Positions 22,030-32,337 of a DNA stretch of 64,000 bases are shown piece by piece. The stretch's first letter is position 1; every line of letters starts with the position of its first letter. The position numbers and the translations under genes are program-made. The notes below the pieces were generated by a model that saw only the letters and a program-made list of their open reading frames with translations, was not told the origin of the DNA and made no database searches. This DNA is from Tridacna crocea (lineage: Eukaryota; Mollusca; Bivalvia; Cardiida; Cardiidae), in assembly GCA_943736015.1 (NCBI GenBank), contig OX031063.1:2585001-2649000 (forward strand), in the 5' to 3' direction.

Positions 22030-23270
22030 TGAAAGACAAAGTTGACTTGTCTAACTGTGTTGCTGTTAGGTCGATGCGCTGTGTTATTGTGTCCAACACA
22101 CGAAACTTTTTACTATGTCAATCAGACGTGTTGTTGCGTTAGCGTGGTACTAAGAGTTACATTATAGCGTTTATACACCATGTTGATCTGTTCATATGCC
22201 ATATTGATAGGTAAACTATTTGTTTCGTTGGGTTAAAAACAAAGGTATTATGTCTGCTTGCTACTTCAGTTTGTGCGTAAACTATGTTGACTGGACTACT
22301 ATTCGGGTCGTTGGGTTAAAAAAACACGGTTAGCTTGTCAATCAGTTGTGTCGTTATGTCTATACACTATGTTGTTGTGTTGATATAACATGTTGACCGG
22401 TAGATTGTTTGCGCTGTTGGGTTAAAAGATAGTGCTGGGTTGTTGAAATGCTGTATTGCTGTGTTGATCGAGCATGTTGACCTGTCGTCCCTTTGTGTTT
22501 TTAGGTTAAGAAACAAAGTTTAGTTGTCAACAGTTAGATCATTATATCTACATATCATCCTATTGCGTTCAAAAGAAATGTTAAGTGGTTGATTTGTGTT
22601 GGTTGCCCTGTGAACAATGTCAGTTAATCAGACAATTGTATTATGATGTCTACAAGCCAATTTATTGTCTTTATTTGACATCTTGAATGGTTGAGTCCTT
22701 GTGTTGTTGGGTTAAAAATCAAAGTTGTTATGTTTGCATGCTGCCTTGTTGTGTTCATTTGGCATACTCATTGGTCGACTATTTGCATTGTTGAGTTAAA
22801 AGACTGAGTTGTTGTGTCTGCATGCTGCGTTGTTGTGTTTATGAGACATGTTAATTGGTGGATTTTTTGTGTTGTTTGGTTAATGTACAAAATTAACATG
22901 TCAGATAGTTGAATTAACACGTCTTTACGCCATGTTATTGTGTTCATAAGCCATGTTGCCTAGTCTAGTCTATATACCTTTGGGTTACCAAACAATTTTG
23001 GGTTCTCTAATGGTTGAATTACTATGTTCACATAGCTTTTTATTGTGTTCATTTGACATGTTGACTGATCGACTGATAGTGTTGTGTGGTCAAACAACAA
23101 AGTTAAATTATCAACAAGATGTATTATTACGTCTACGCGCCATGTTATTGTGTTCACTGTACAAATTGACTGGTGGACTTTCTGTTTTGATTTGTTTAAA
23201 GCAATTCTGGGTTGTGGAATAGTTGTACTTATATGTCTAAAAGCATGTCATCGTGTTAATAGGTTATAAT
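22030..23270 (+). repeat. left tandem array of the foldback-like element
   Basis: Degenerate units of about 105 bp (some shorter by about 25 bp), rich in TGTTGTGTT and GGGTTAAAA. Few plus-strand C residues: strong strand asymmetry, reversed in the right array. Confidence 0.8.
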
Positions 23271-23284
23271 TATAATAACGTCGC

Positions 23285-24050
23285 ATGCAGTCATACTAGC
23301 TTAGTTTTGTGACACAAAAACACAACTAGTGACCAATCAATGTGTCACGTGAACACAACAACGTAGCACTTAGACATAATACCTTTATTCTCAACCAAAC
23401 AACATGAAGATCAACCAGTCAACTTGGTGTACTAAAGCAATAACACGACTTGTAGACATAATAACACAACTGTTTAACAAGCTTGCTCTGTTTTTAAATC
23501 CAACAGAAATAAGAAGCGACCAACCAACATGTCCAATGTAAACAGTAACGAAGGACAAAGACATAATAACTTGTATTTGAACACGACAACACAAACAGTC
23601 CACCATACAGCCTTTCCAAAGGACACAATAACATGTCCAGTAGAATTGGTGACATGACCATTTGACCACTTAACTTTGTTTTTTAAGCCAACAACACAGA
23701 GGGTCGACCAGGCAACACGTCAAATGAACACAACAAAATGTCATGTAGATATAGCAATAAAACCATTTGACCAACCAACACTGTTTTTTCACCATCCAAT
23801 ACAAATTACCGACCAGTCAGCATTGCTAATTAACGCAATAACATAACGTGTTAACATAATGATTCAACTGTATAACAAGTCACCATTCTTTTCTGACCAA
23901 ACAACAGAAAAAATCGACAAGTCATCATGTCTCCTTAACATAACAACAACATATGAAGACATAATAGTACAATGGTACTACCAGTCAACATTGCTTTCAA
24001 CCCCATAACGTCATGTATTAGGCATACCACTTGCCAGGTAGACATATTAA
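23285..24050 (-). repeat. right tandem array of the foldback-like element
   Basis: The same unit in the opposite orientation: AACACAACAACGTAG, GACATAATAACACAAC, AACCAAACAACATGAAG, GACCAACCAACATGTCC. About 7 units, fewer than the left arm. Confidence 0.8.
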
Positions 24051-24474
24051 AATTATGGTTCGACAAAGTGAAAATTCATACCAACAAAACACTTCAAATT
24101 GCATTAACTTATGGCAGCTATGGCGTTCCATACATCAACATATGACAGCTATGGCGTTCCATAAGATTTTATTTTGCGACAAGAACACAGTTGTACATAG
24201 TCCATGAAAAAACAAAAATATTCAAAATGAAAAATCACCAGATACAAGACGAGCATGACGCCAAATATATACTTTAAGTCTTACTGTGGGCTAGAAAACT
24301 GCCAACAGAATAGCACTTAACACGCTGACAATGTGTAAAGTACGGCTATAAGATTGTTGCGATTTGTGAGTCAACGTGATAGCCGTTGTCCCACTTTATG
24401 TTTCCTGTGGCCTATTTAATTTTTATGTTTATATCATAACTTGTCTTCATTTTCACTCTTCATAAACCTGACAA

Positions 24475-24515
24475 AGTTTCAGGTCAAGATTAGACTTCAC
24501 AGAACGTGTAGCTTG
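24475..24515 (+). mobile_element. MITE-T core fragment
   Basis: TTTCAGGTCAAGATTAGACT and TCACAGAACGTGTAGCTTG; only part of the hairpin remains. Confidence 0.45.
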
Positions 24516-24634
24516 TTTTTCATTTTTCGTTATACACCATACTAACTGTCATGTTCGCAGAATCTGTACCAAAACCAGCATCGATGTTTCAAATATTTGG
24601 GTTATTGCAATAACTCAATCAGATCCGATACGTG

Positions 24635-24722
24635 ACATATCGTCGGTTTACTTCAAAAACCTAGTAACTACAGCTTGTTACAAGCTGTAGTTACGAGGTT
24701 CTTGAAATAAACCGACGATGTA
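24635..24722. mobile_element. MITE-U, long palindrome
   Basis: ATCGTCGGTTTACTTCAAAA, CCTAGTAACTACAGCTTGTT, then ACAAGCTGTAGTTACGAGGT and TCTTGAAATAAACCGACGAT. Stem of about 38 bp with almost no loop. A second copy is at 45808-45891. Confidence 0.85.
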
Positions 24723-24810
24723 GCAGCGAAGGGGTGACATTTTATATGATGGTTGTAATAACTTGTAAGACATCATAAAGATACAAACTGTCGTTCGTTA
24801 CATCCATTAC

Positions 24811-25014
24811 TTAACCTTTTACCACAAAGAGAATGCTTTTGAAAGCATTGTGGGAAAAGGAGAAAATGCTGGTTACCAGCATTTTCTCCTGTTCCCACAA
24901 TGTTTTCTTCCCTTTCAAAGAAAAATCATTTTATATGAGTCACATTGAAACTGTCATCAGCAAATACTTTCAATTTGGACAGGTCTAAAATTTTGTCATG
25001 TGGTAAAGGGTGAA
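24811..25014 (+). mobile_element. MITE-P, short left half
   Basis: TTAACCTTTTACCACAAAGA joins almost directly to AATGCTTTTGAAAGCATTGT, so about 28 bp are missing. Forward orientation with core centre CTGGTTACCAG, the form usual in reverse copies. Ends GTGGTAAAGGGTGAA. Confidence 0.85.
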
Positions 25015-25040
25015 GGGACGTATGAGCTTCGTAACGCCGT

Positions 25041-25265
25041 TTAATTTTATACCAACAAAAGATAGCCCAGTCCAGATTGAAAGCATTTGCAGACGACAAT
25101 TTCAATGTGGCTCAAATGGTGCAATTGTTTTTTGATAGGGCAGAAAACATTGTGGGAAAAGGAGAAAATGCTGGTTACCAGCATTTTCTCCTTTTCCCAC
25201 AGTGTTTTCCTAAAGGATTCTTTCTCAGGGTCATCAAAAGTAGGTATTGTATGGTAATGGGTTAA
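25041..25265 (-). mobile_element. MITE-P, full length
   Basis: TTAATTTTATACCAACAAAA to TATGGTAATGGGTTAA. Contains GAAAGCATTTGCAGACGACA and a near-perfect core at about 25142-25209. Confidence 0.85.
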
Positions 25266-25990
25266 ACTTGAAACGACTGACGAGTTGGTTCGCTGCTGTA
25301 GGGTTTAAATTCTGAAATAGATTCGTGGTCTATACTGGTCGCGCCACTGATGAGGCTGTACTAAAACTGTGACAGACCTTAGATAGGTTAACAGGTAAAA
25401 AGAGATAAAAGATCGATAATAAAATGCATTTGCTTTTGGATAAAAATCAATCAGTCAGGCGAAAACGATTTATCAAAGTTTGCCAACCACTTCATCTTGT
25501 TCTTATACTAGAACAATGTAAGGAAAGTTGGGCTGTTGAATTACAGCGTAATCAATGTGGTAGTCCAATAGCATATAGGTTGAAAGGTGACATTTTATGT
25601 ACAATTAATCGAAAGCGTTTGAAAATGTTGAATGAAAAAGAAAAATAACTTGATGCACGCAATTGCCCCTTTCCATAAAATGTTTTAACAGCAAACCAGC
25701 TAACTTATCAGAGTACAACATTGGTCAGGGTATTTGGTCCTTGTTCAACGGTTCTTGTTTTTTTTTTTCTTAAAGGGTAGGGTAGTACTAAAAGTATTAG
25801 ATCTACCACTAAAATGACATTTTAAAGCTAATCTACATTTTTGTGGCCACAAAAATCCATGGTTTCAAACTCATGTTTTAAACATCATTTAGCATTCCCT
25901 TGTGACTGGTGTCAAACCCCCGTATAATTATTTGTACTCTTCTCGAGCGATAGTAACAATTTTCACTAACCGGACTATTTTCCTACATGA
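25266..25990. other. no recognisable feature
   Basis: AT-rich. A 74-codon plus-strand frame at 25424-25648 is rich in Lys/Arg/Leu but matches nothing I know and has no supporting gene context. Confidence 0.4.
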
Positions 25991-26004
25991 ATTGTCCTCA
26001 TTCC

Positions 26005-26070
26005 AATTTTGAATGATAGCATTTGATTGGCTGGGACATTCTGTCACAGCCAATCGGATTGCTAGTTTTG
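26005..26070. repeat. short inverted repeat
   Basis: CAATTTTGAATGATAGCA and TTTGATTGGCTGGGACATT pair partly with CACAGCCAATCGGATTGCTA. The inner motif GATTGGCTG/CAGCCAATC resembles the MITE-V centre, but the flanks differ. Confidence 0.5.
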
Positions 26071-26115
26071 GCATGAAGGATTAAAATGAAATTTAGAGTG
26101 GTTTGTAAGTGCGAC

Positions 26116-26312
26116 TTAACCCTTGACCAAAGAATCCTTGGTTTTAATGACACCCAAGAAAAAGGCCTTTTGAAAACACTGTGGGAAAATGAGAAAATGT
26201 TTTGGACTCTTCCCACCCCAAGTGTTAATTTTTGGATCAGGTTTACTTTTTTTGTTTGCAAATTCTTTCAATTTGGACCAGTCTAAAATTATGTTGTTTG
26301 GTAAAGAGTTAA
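26116..26312 (+). mobile_element. MITE-P with deleted right core arm
   Basis: TTAACCCTTGACCAAAGAAT to TTTGGTAAAGAGTTAA. Only the left core arm (AAAACACTGTGGGAAAATGA) remains; after AAAATG the sequence moves to TTTTGGACTCTTCCCACCCC. The hairpin is gone although both termini are intact. Confidence 0.8.
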
Positions 26313-26319
26313 AGACGAG

Positions 26320-27160
26320 TTCTCGTAAAGCTTCCATCCAAATCTTTATCTTAAAATGAAGTAAACGTCTCAACCAATTGGAGCAAAACAAGAAAAATGG
26401 TCCGGTCTCATTTCTGACCATTCCATCCTTTCAGCTTTAGTAAGTGCATAACTATAGAGTTGTAGAACTTGTTTCAAACCAAAACGGTTCTTTGTAATAA
26501 ACGCAAAGTGGGACATTCGAAAAGGATAAACGAGGGTTAAGGTATTTAAAAAAAAAACATTTTTGACGAAATTTTAACATTCCTCAGGGATAGTCATAAG
26601 TTACTTTGTCATGCGAAAACGAAGAAGATGAATAGCCCAGTGTTTAATTGAAATTAAAACGCGTGTATGTACGCCATAGAATCCCACATTTGTCGTAAAT
26701 TAAACTCGTCATTTTTCATCCCAAATTTCGTTATTTAACAATTAGTCAGTCCCAAACACGACAAGGCAGAGTTCCATTCACGGCGCCTGCGCGTGATTCA
26801 TTTCCGGTATGCAGAAAATGTCGCCTTGACATTGATGTCAATGAAATTAACAACAATTGCGTTCGTTCATACAGTTAGCATCTTCGTTCAGGCAGAAATG
26901 ACATTGTTTATTTGACCGTACAGATTGGGTGTTGTATTTCCAAGTGTATTTCGATGCAAGACTCGACTGTCTCGGTGTACCTACATGACATTCACTTGAT
27001 AGATCTAACCTTTCGTCTAACCTCGTGTTATTGCGTCGAGTATGACATCTGTAATATCGTCGCGTAGCAATACTTCTGAGTCATTATGAACAGAACCGAA
27101 ACAAATAGGCCATCTCTGTTGTCATTATGTGTGGAAACAAATTTTAACCCTTAACCTGCT
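26320..27160. other. no recognisable feature; short GC-richer patch
   Basis: Mostly AT-rich. Around 26780-26830 there is a GC-richer stretch with CGGCGCCTGCGCGTGATTCA and TTTCCGGTATGC, which could be an old repeat or a regulatory patch; nothing decisive. Confidence 0.35.
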
Positions 27161-27162
27161 AA

Positions 27163-27371
27163 CGTGACCATGGTTGTGAGGTAGAGCGTCGGTCTAGTAA
27201 CCATGTGGACCATAGTTCGATACAAGGGAGCGTATGTCAACTTTGGGATTGTCATTGGTAAAACACATTCGGCGCGAGTACAGGTGTAGTTACCATGCAG
27301 GAAGCAGAATCCGGAAAGATTAGTCGAAGTTGTAGGAACTTGAGTCTCAATCGATGTAAAATAAATGTTTA
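27163..27371 (+). mobile_element. SINE-B, nearly complete
   Basis: tRNA-like head with GTGAGGTAGAGCGTCGGTCT (box A region) and ATAGTTCGATACAAGGG (box B region). Body: CACATTCGGCGCGAGTACAG, GTGTAGTTACCATGCAGGAA, GCAGAATCC. Tail: TCTCAATCGATGTAAAATAA. A MITE-P begins at the TTAA in its tail. Confidence 0.8.
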
Positions 27372-27594
27372 ACTCATTACCAAACGACATTATAGACTTG
27401 TCCAAATTGAAAGCATTTCCAGACGACAAAATAAAAGCGACTGAAAATTTGAAATTTGTTTTGTGAAGGGTAGAAAACATTGTGGGAAAAGGAGAAAATG
27501 CTGGTTACCAGCATTTTCTCCTTTTCCCATAATGTTTTCTAAAGGCGTCTTTCTCAGGGGCGTCAAAAGTAGGCATTGTGTGGTAATGAGTTAA
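27369..27594 (-). mobile_element. MITE-P, full length, at SINE-B tail
   Basis: TTAACTCATTACCAAACGAC to GTGGTAATGAGTTAA. Near-perfect core at about 27474-27541. Its left TTAA lies in the 3' tail of SINE-B (ATAAATGTTTAA); the same arrangement is seen at 56861-56864. Confidence 0.9.
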
Positions 27595-27612
27595 ACTAAT
27601 CTGTTAGATTTT

Positions 27613-27748
27613 GTGTTACAGAATACTTGCATAAAACAGAAATTACACGAAAACGGACAAGGCCGTCTCGGATTAGCCTGCGGGGAGTGCATAGGCTGAT
27701 CCGAGACTACACTTTATGTCCAAATGCCCCTTTTCGCGTGATACAAGC
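27613..27748 (+). mobile_element. MITE-S, right half
   Basis: AGAATACTTGCATAAAACAG, core CTCGGATTAGCCTGCGGGGA with TAGGCTGATCCGAGACTACA, end CCCCTTTTCGCGTGATACAA. The left core is missing. Confidence 0.75.
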
Positions 27749-27817
27749 ATTATATTGTCACTGAAAGAGGAGAAGATACTGTTGCACAGGGATTTCGTAA
27801 TTGATATAAAACTTATA

Positions 27818-28065
27818 TAATCTAGCCCTTTACCGGACAATTCCGAGTTTTATTGACCCTAGAAAATACTTCTGAAATCCGGGAAAAGGGAGGGGGGCAG
27901 AGAAATGGGAGAAAAATGCTGCTGACCAGCATTTTCTCCTTTTCTCACTATGATTTCTACCCTTCCGGAAACAATTTTAAATTTCCAATCTCTTTGGTCT
28001 TGTTTTCTGCAGATATTTTCAATTTCTACATGTCTAAAGTTTTGTTGTTTGGTAAACTTTCTTAA
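27818..28065 (+). mobile_element. MITE-P, diverged
   Basis: CTAGCCCTTTACCGGACAAT, core damaged on the left by a G-rich insertion (GGGAGGGGGGCAGAGAAATG), centre CTGCTGACCAG, right end GTTGTTTGGTAAACTTTC. Confidence 0.7.
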
Positions 28066-28094
28066 ATGAATTTCGAGATCGAAACTTACTCAGT

Positions 28095-28298
28095 TTAACC
28101 CTTACTCACTGACCTTTTGCGGACGGTGTAGATCAAGATCAGACTGCACAGAACGTGCAGTCTGATCTTGGATCTACACTGTCCGATAAGGACGTATTTT
28201 CCCCCCGGAAAAAAAAATCTTTGTAATAGCCAAATTTCGGTTCTTTACTATCGGTTTATAAGTTTCATTTTACTTATTTAGAGCAGTATAAGGGATAA
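28095..28298 (+). mobile_element. MITE-T, full length
   Basis: TTAACCCTTACTCACTGACC, core AGATCAGACTGCACAGAACG with a full complementary arm to about 28184, then ATTTTACTTATTTAGAGCAG and TATAAGGGATAA. A good type copy. Confidence 0.85.
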
Positions 28299-28577
28299 TG
28301 AACGTATCAAACCCTCAAGCCAAATGATGCGAATTCAAACGAGTGCCGATCAAATCAAAGTCGAGCCTGATACCGTCGGGTTTGGGTGTTTTCCGTGTGC
28401 ACTTTGGTGCCCTGGTGTCGATCGACGGAGAAATATCTTACAACCTTAATATAATAAAAAGTTGCAGATGAAACTTGAAATAAATTTTAAATAGAGCCTA
28501 TCTTGGTTTATTACGCTATTCTCTTCGTTTTTGTTTTTTGTTTTTAGCATTTAATTTCTGTCAATAATTTAGTTCAA

Positions 28578-28690
28578 ACATGTTCGTTTTACATCGATTG
28601 AGGAATAAGTTAATAAAACTCGTACTAATCTCTCTCGCTTCTGCACTTATTTGAATGCACTGGTTCGTATGCAGGAGTCCTAAGTGCTTG
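28578..28690 (-). mobile_element. SINE-B fragment
   Basis: TTTTACATCGATTGAGGAAT and CTAATCTCTCTCGCTTCTGC match the SINE-B 3' end in reverse; homology fades after CACTGGTTCG. Confidence 0.6.
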
Positions 28691-28754
28691 GACTAGTGGC
28701 AAAATGTAGGAATTGTCACCTGGAGTTCACGGGTGCAAGCTATACTTGAAGCAC

Positions 28755-28920
28755 TTGGTTTTTCGTGGAGGTGTGAAATTTGTTTTCTTGGAAGGACAGA
28801 AAACATCGTGGGAAAAGGAGAAAATGCTGTTTACCAGCATTTTCTCCTTTTCCCACCATGTTTTCAAAGGCTTTCTTCCTTAATGTCGTAAAAACTCATG
28901 ATTTTGTAGTAAAGGGTTAA
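28755..28920 (-). mobile_element. MITE-P, left-truncated
   Basis: TGTGAAATTTGTTTTCTTGG, core at about 28798-28865 around CTGTTTACCAG, end TTTTGTAGTAAAGGGTTAA. Confidence 0.75.
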
Positions 28921-29029
28921 GGTTTTGTGTATTTGCAAGTGGGTGGGGAAAATCCGAATCGGCATTGCAAAAGCAATCAAGCAAGGTCACGATGCATTCA
29001 GCCAAAACGTGTAAAATGATAATAGATAT

Positions 29030-29280
29030 ATTACGACAGGTGACTATAAATCAGCCCGGGGGTGTGGCTGTCTGACACACAGCTCCCCATACCTGACACA
29101 ATAATTTCCACCTCTCTACTGTTACCATAACAACGAAAGTCAATCCGGACAGCGCTAATGACCTTGACCAATTAGGTCAAATATTTTAAGTTGCAGAGCC
29201 TGACGTTTGTTTATTTATTTGTTGTTTAAACCGAAACACGCATTGTTCCCTAATGGAAACGCAATAGCGTGTCACGGCCT
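29030..29280. promoter_or_regulatory. possible intronic regulatory patch
   Basis: Not part of any repeat family seen here. Contains TTGACCAATTAGGTCAA at about 29168, an inverted pair of nuclear-receptor-like half-sites around a CAATTAGG homeodomain-like motif, and GGCTGTCTGACACACAGC nearby. Short motifs like these also arise by chance. Confidence 0.25.
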
Positions 29281-29716
29281 ATTCTGTAGTTATTTCCCTT
29301 GATTCCTCTTTAGTGTTACTTTGGTTCTGATACGAGGATCACTCGGTTTTTATCCTTGATTTTCTTGTATTACACAGAAATGTTCTTGGGGTTATATCTA
29401 AACTAAATCCAGTTAGATTGGTTTAAAAATCGATATGTATGTCTTTTGTTTTTCTGATAATTGAGAGCAGAATTTGATTTTATATTAGAAGCGAAACGTA
29501 CGCATATAAATCAAGTAACATTCATCGCAACATCCGTAAGGGAATCAACGATAAAAACAAGGAAATACCTGTAACAGGGTCAACCTATTATTTGTTTACC
29601 TTAAGTCTTTATTTGGCAAGGAAAACAGTTTGTCTTGTAAGAATGGCCTCTATAGATTGACCGAGTCTTCGTCCATTTATCGTTATCGACGTATACCCAC
29701 ATGGGCGAGGAGGAGA

Positions 29717-29792
29717 GTTTTTGAAAAGAAAATGTGGGAAAAGGAGAAAATGCTGGATACCAGCAATTTTCTCCTTTTCTCACAATGTTATG
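29717..29792 (+). mobile_element. MITE-P core fragment
   Basis: GAAAATGTGGGAAAAGGAGA, centre CTGGATACCAGC, then TTTTCTCCTTTTCTCACAAT. Element ends not recognisable. Confidence 0.65.
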
Positions 29793-30049
29793 TAACCTCG
29801 ATACAACGGATTTTATTTTTTAGCCTTTTGTATTTTTCCGTGAAACGACTAGAACAAAAGTTAGCATTTTTTTTTCCAGTTTACAACAAATTGTGTTAAT
29901 TCTATATTTGCTTCCATTCAATTTATTTAAAATCGCTCTTTTTCAATTTTTCCTAAAGCAGTGTTTCGTTTTTATAGCGTTTCCTTATTCTCCGTGATGA
30001 ATCGGAATGAAACGATTGGTATTCGGTTAATTCCGTCATTAATACCGTA

Positions 30050-30076
30050 TTACGTCACCGGATCGCCCTTTTATGG
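30050..30076. promoter_or_regulatory. CRE-like and CArG-like motifs
   Basis: TTACGTCA at 30050-30057 and CCTTTTATGG (a consensus SRF CArG box) at 30067-30076 lie 9 bp apart. SRF controls many actin-cytoskeleton genes, fitting a formin neighbour, but several CArG matches are expected by chance in 64 kb. Confidence 0.2.
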
Positions 30077-30285
30077 CCGATAAAATCCGGTATCAATAGA
30101 TTCTCAAATATGGTAGTAACTTGAAGTGTCGATTTTATTACACCCGAACTGCCAACCCTTACTTCTTGAAATTACTGGGCAAATTATCTCTTAATTGACT
30201 TGGGCCACGAATTTCTTTCCATTTTTGTGAATTTGACTTTCATGGTTAAGAAAAAAAGTCACTCCTAATACTGTAGGTGATGATG

Positions 30286-30330
30286 ACGTCGACGACGACG
30301 ACGATGATGATGATGATGATAATGATGACA
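30286..30330. repeat. (GAC)n/(GAT)n microsatellite
   Basis: ACGTCGACGACGACGACG followed by ATGATGATGATGATGATAAT. Trinucleotide run. Confidence 0.9.
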
Positions 30331-30404
30331 ATGATTTCATTGGACATGCAGTAGATTTCAAATATCATAATAACAAGTATACAGCTTAGATTTAGACTAT
30401 ATTC

Positions 30405-30652
30405 TGTGAAAAGGGGGCTTATTGCATCAGCGAAAAGTATCGACCCAGGCCAGCCTGCGCAGTTTGCACAGGCTGGCCTGGGTCGATACTTTTCGCTATC
30501 GGTCAATTTTCTGCATGTCCAAGGTTCAGTTTACCCCATGATTAAGTAGGTTGTTTTTAAAAGAGGATATGATTGATCGATAATTCTATGATGGCTTGCT
30601 TGGTGCCATGGATCACAGATGTATTAAGCCCCCCTTTTGACAGATCATAGCT
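30405..30652 (+). mobile_element. MITE-Q, full length
   Basis: TIRs TGTGAAAAGGGGGCTTATTG and ATGTATTAAGCCCCCCTTTT. The core at about 30437-30497 pairs CGACCCAGGCCAGCC with GGCTGGCCTGGGTCG, GGCC on both arms where others have GGTC/GACC. The right half has CAATTTTCTGCATGTCCAAG and ATGATGGCTTGCTTGGTGCC. Non-coding. Type copy. Confidence 0.9.
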
Positions 30653-30708
30653 CTCTTACATTTAGAACCTTATTACAGGGATGAAAGGCAGTTTTGATCA
30701 GCAAATAG

Positions 30709-30972
30709 GTGAATGAATGAATGAATGAATGAATGTGAATGAATGAATGAATGAATGAATGAATGAATGAATGAATGAATGAGTGTGTATGTGAGTGAAT
30801 GAATGAATAAATGAATGAATGAATGAATGAGTGTGTATGTGAATAAATGAATGAATGAATGAATGAATGAATGAAATGAAATGAAATAGAATGAATAAAT
30901 GAATGAAATGAAATAGAATGAATGAATGAATGAATGAATGAATGAATGAATGAATGTATGAATGAATGTTTA
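30709..30972. repeat. (GAAT)n tetranucleotide array
   Basis: Long run of GAATGAATGAAT with scattered variants (GAGTGTGTATGTGA twice, GAAATGAAATAGAATG twice), about 260 bp. A minus-strand frame through it reads His-Ser-Phe-Ile repeats and is not a gene. Confidence 0.95.
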
Positions 30973-31281
30973 CAGTATAAAGTTCGATTAAAGAACAATA
31001 TCACTGGACACAATAGCTTTGTGACGGAATGGCGAATCGCTAAGTTTTATTGCAGGACCGACCACACTTTAGTGCCACTTAAAAGGAATGTTTTTCGATA
31101 GAAAACCAGGTTATTTGGGGATTAAACGCGCTCTCATTGCAAAATCATTGTAGACATTGCATTGTTTGACACAAAGAAAATCTTGAATGAATCACTTCTT
31201 GACGCAGTTTGAAAGAACACGTTTTCAAAAGGGTTTGTGAAGACGAATTACCTTTGTCTGTTGCTCTCTGCAGACTTCAGT

Positions 31282-31284
<3 letters not shown>

Positions 31285-31323
<39 letters not shown>
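31285..31323 (+). repeat. (CT)n microsatellite
   Basis: About 19 CT units after TTCAGTAATT. Confidence 0.95.
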
Positions 31324-31327
<4 letters not shown>

Positions 31328-31493
31328 ACTTCGGTGTTTGCCGTTCTTTCAAAAATACAAGATTCATCATCATATTGGCATTTAATAGTTGTCTGCAAAA
31401 CCATGAAATCAACAGTAAACAACTGTCTAATTCATTATTGACTCAGCTAGGAAGGAAAATAGCCGAGGCATATTTAGCGAATACAACGTATCA

Positions 31494-31655
31494 TTGATTG
31501 ATTGTATTGTGTTTTCAACATTATTTCAGTTACATCGCGGTGGCCAGTGCACCTACTCATGCCTTCCTGGAGTTTCTTTTACCAGTACTTCGCACAATTT
31601 TATTTCCAAGCCACTGCCGGGCTGCTTTCCCGCATGATTATCGCCAAAACACAAC
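31494..31655 (-). mobile_element. SINE-A, truncated
   Basis: Reverse copy of the 3' body: GATTGATTGTATTGTGTTTT, CATCGCGGTGGCCAGTGCAC, CTGGAGTTTCTTTTACCAGT, CGCATGATTATCGCCAAAAC. Truncated before the tRNA head. Confidence 0.8.
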
Positions 31656-31920
31656 GTATCAACTTATATATTCAACCGTGTTGTGGTTGTTGTTAATGTT
31701 TTGAAAACTTAACAAATACCTTGCACCAAAAGAAAAAGCGTAAGATTAGAATTTTGAGTGTTATGTAATTTTGACCGTCAATTTATGAAATTTAGTATCA
31801 CGACCTTGCAAACAAATTCCTTCTTTGAAGTAGCCGGTTGTGTAGACTGATCTGGGTTTTGGTCGTTGGTCAAGGAATATCTGAGGTAGCAGAAGCAGAG
31901 AGGAAGGGTACTAGCCTTTC

Positions 31921-32100
31921 TCCGTGAAAAGGGGGCTTAATGCATCTGCAAAAAGTTTCGACTCACGTCAGCCTGCGCAGTCCGCGCAGGCTGACATGAG
32001 TTGAAACTTTTTATGTTTATTGAATTTTCTGTATGGTAAAGGATCATTCTACACCAAGATTCGGTCGGATATGAGACTAAACGGATTTTGTTTTTACGTA
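31921..32100 (+). mobile_element. MITE-Q, left two thirds
   Basis: CCGTGAAAAGGGGGCTTAAT, core GACTCACGTCAGCCTGCGCA with GCGCAGGCTGACATGAGTTG, then TTTCTGTATGGTAAAGGATC. The right TIR is not found. Confidence 0.75.
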
Positions 32101-32337
32101 CTTTATTCTTAGCCTAATCGTAGAAGTTTAGATTTATCCAAATGGAAAGCATTTGTAGATTAAATCTTTGGATTTCATTGTCTTTAAAAAGAGTACAAAA
32201 CATTGTGGTAAAAGGACAAAATGCTGATAACCAGCTTTTTCTTCCTTTCCCACAATGCTTTCAAAACCCGTCTTCCAACAATGTTTTTTAAAGTCATCTC
32301 CAGGGTCGGAAAAACACGATTATTTGGTAAAGTGCGA
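32100..32337 (-). mobile_element. MITE-P, diverged
   Basis: AGTTTAGATTTATCCAAATG, core around CTGATAACCAG, then a right part in which CGTCTTCCAACAATGTTTTT partly repeats the arm end, and TTATTTGGTAAAGTGCG. Confidence 0.65.

Larger units (their letters stand above)
21788..24170. mobile_element. foldback-like element with inverted tandem arrays
   Basis: The ends are inverted repeats: TTTTATGGAACGCTATAGCT and GTCATATGTTGATG at 21790-21823, matched in reverse at about 24132-24166, with the terminal motif ATGGCAGCTATGGCGTTCCA repeated once more at 24111-24130. Between them, a left array (about 22030-23270) has roughly 11 degenerate units of about 105 bp with motifs GTTATGTCTACATGC, TGTTGTGTTCATTTGACATG, TTGACTGGTCGACTATTTG and GTTGTTGGGTTAAAA. 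A right array (about 23285-24050) has about 7 units of the same sequence in reverse. No transposase frame. This is the architecture of foldback transposons; the family is not recognised. Confidence 0.75.

Noticed and set aside
25424-25648. 74-codon basic frame
   Set aside because: No homology recognised and no gene context; could be chance. Would need transcript evidence.
30645-31013. 122-codon minus-strand frame rich in His-Ser-Phe-Ile
   Set aside because: Produced by the GAAT tetranucleotide array.
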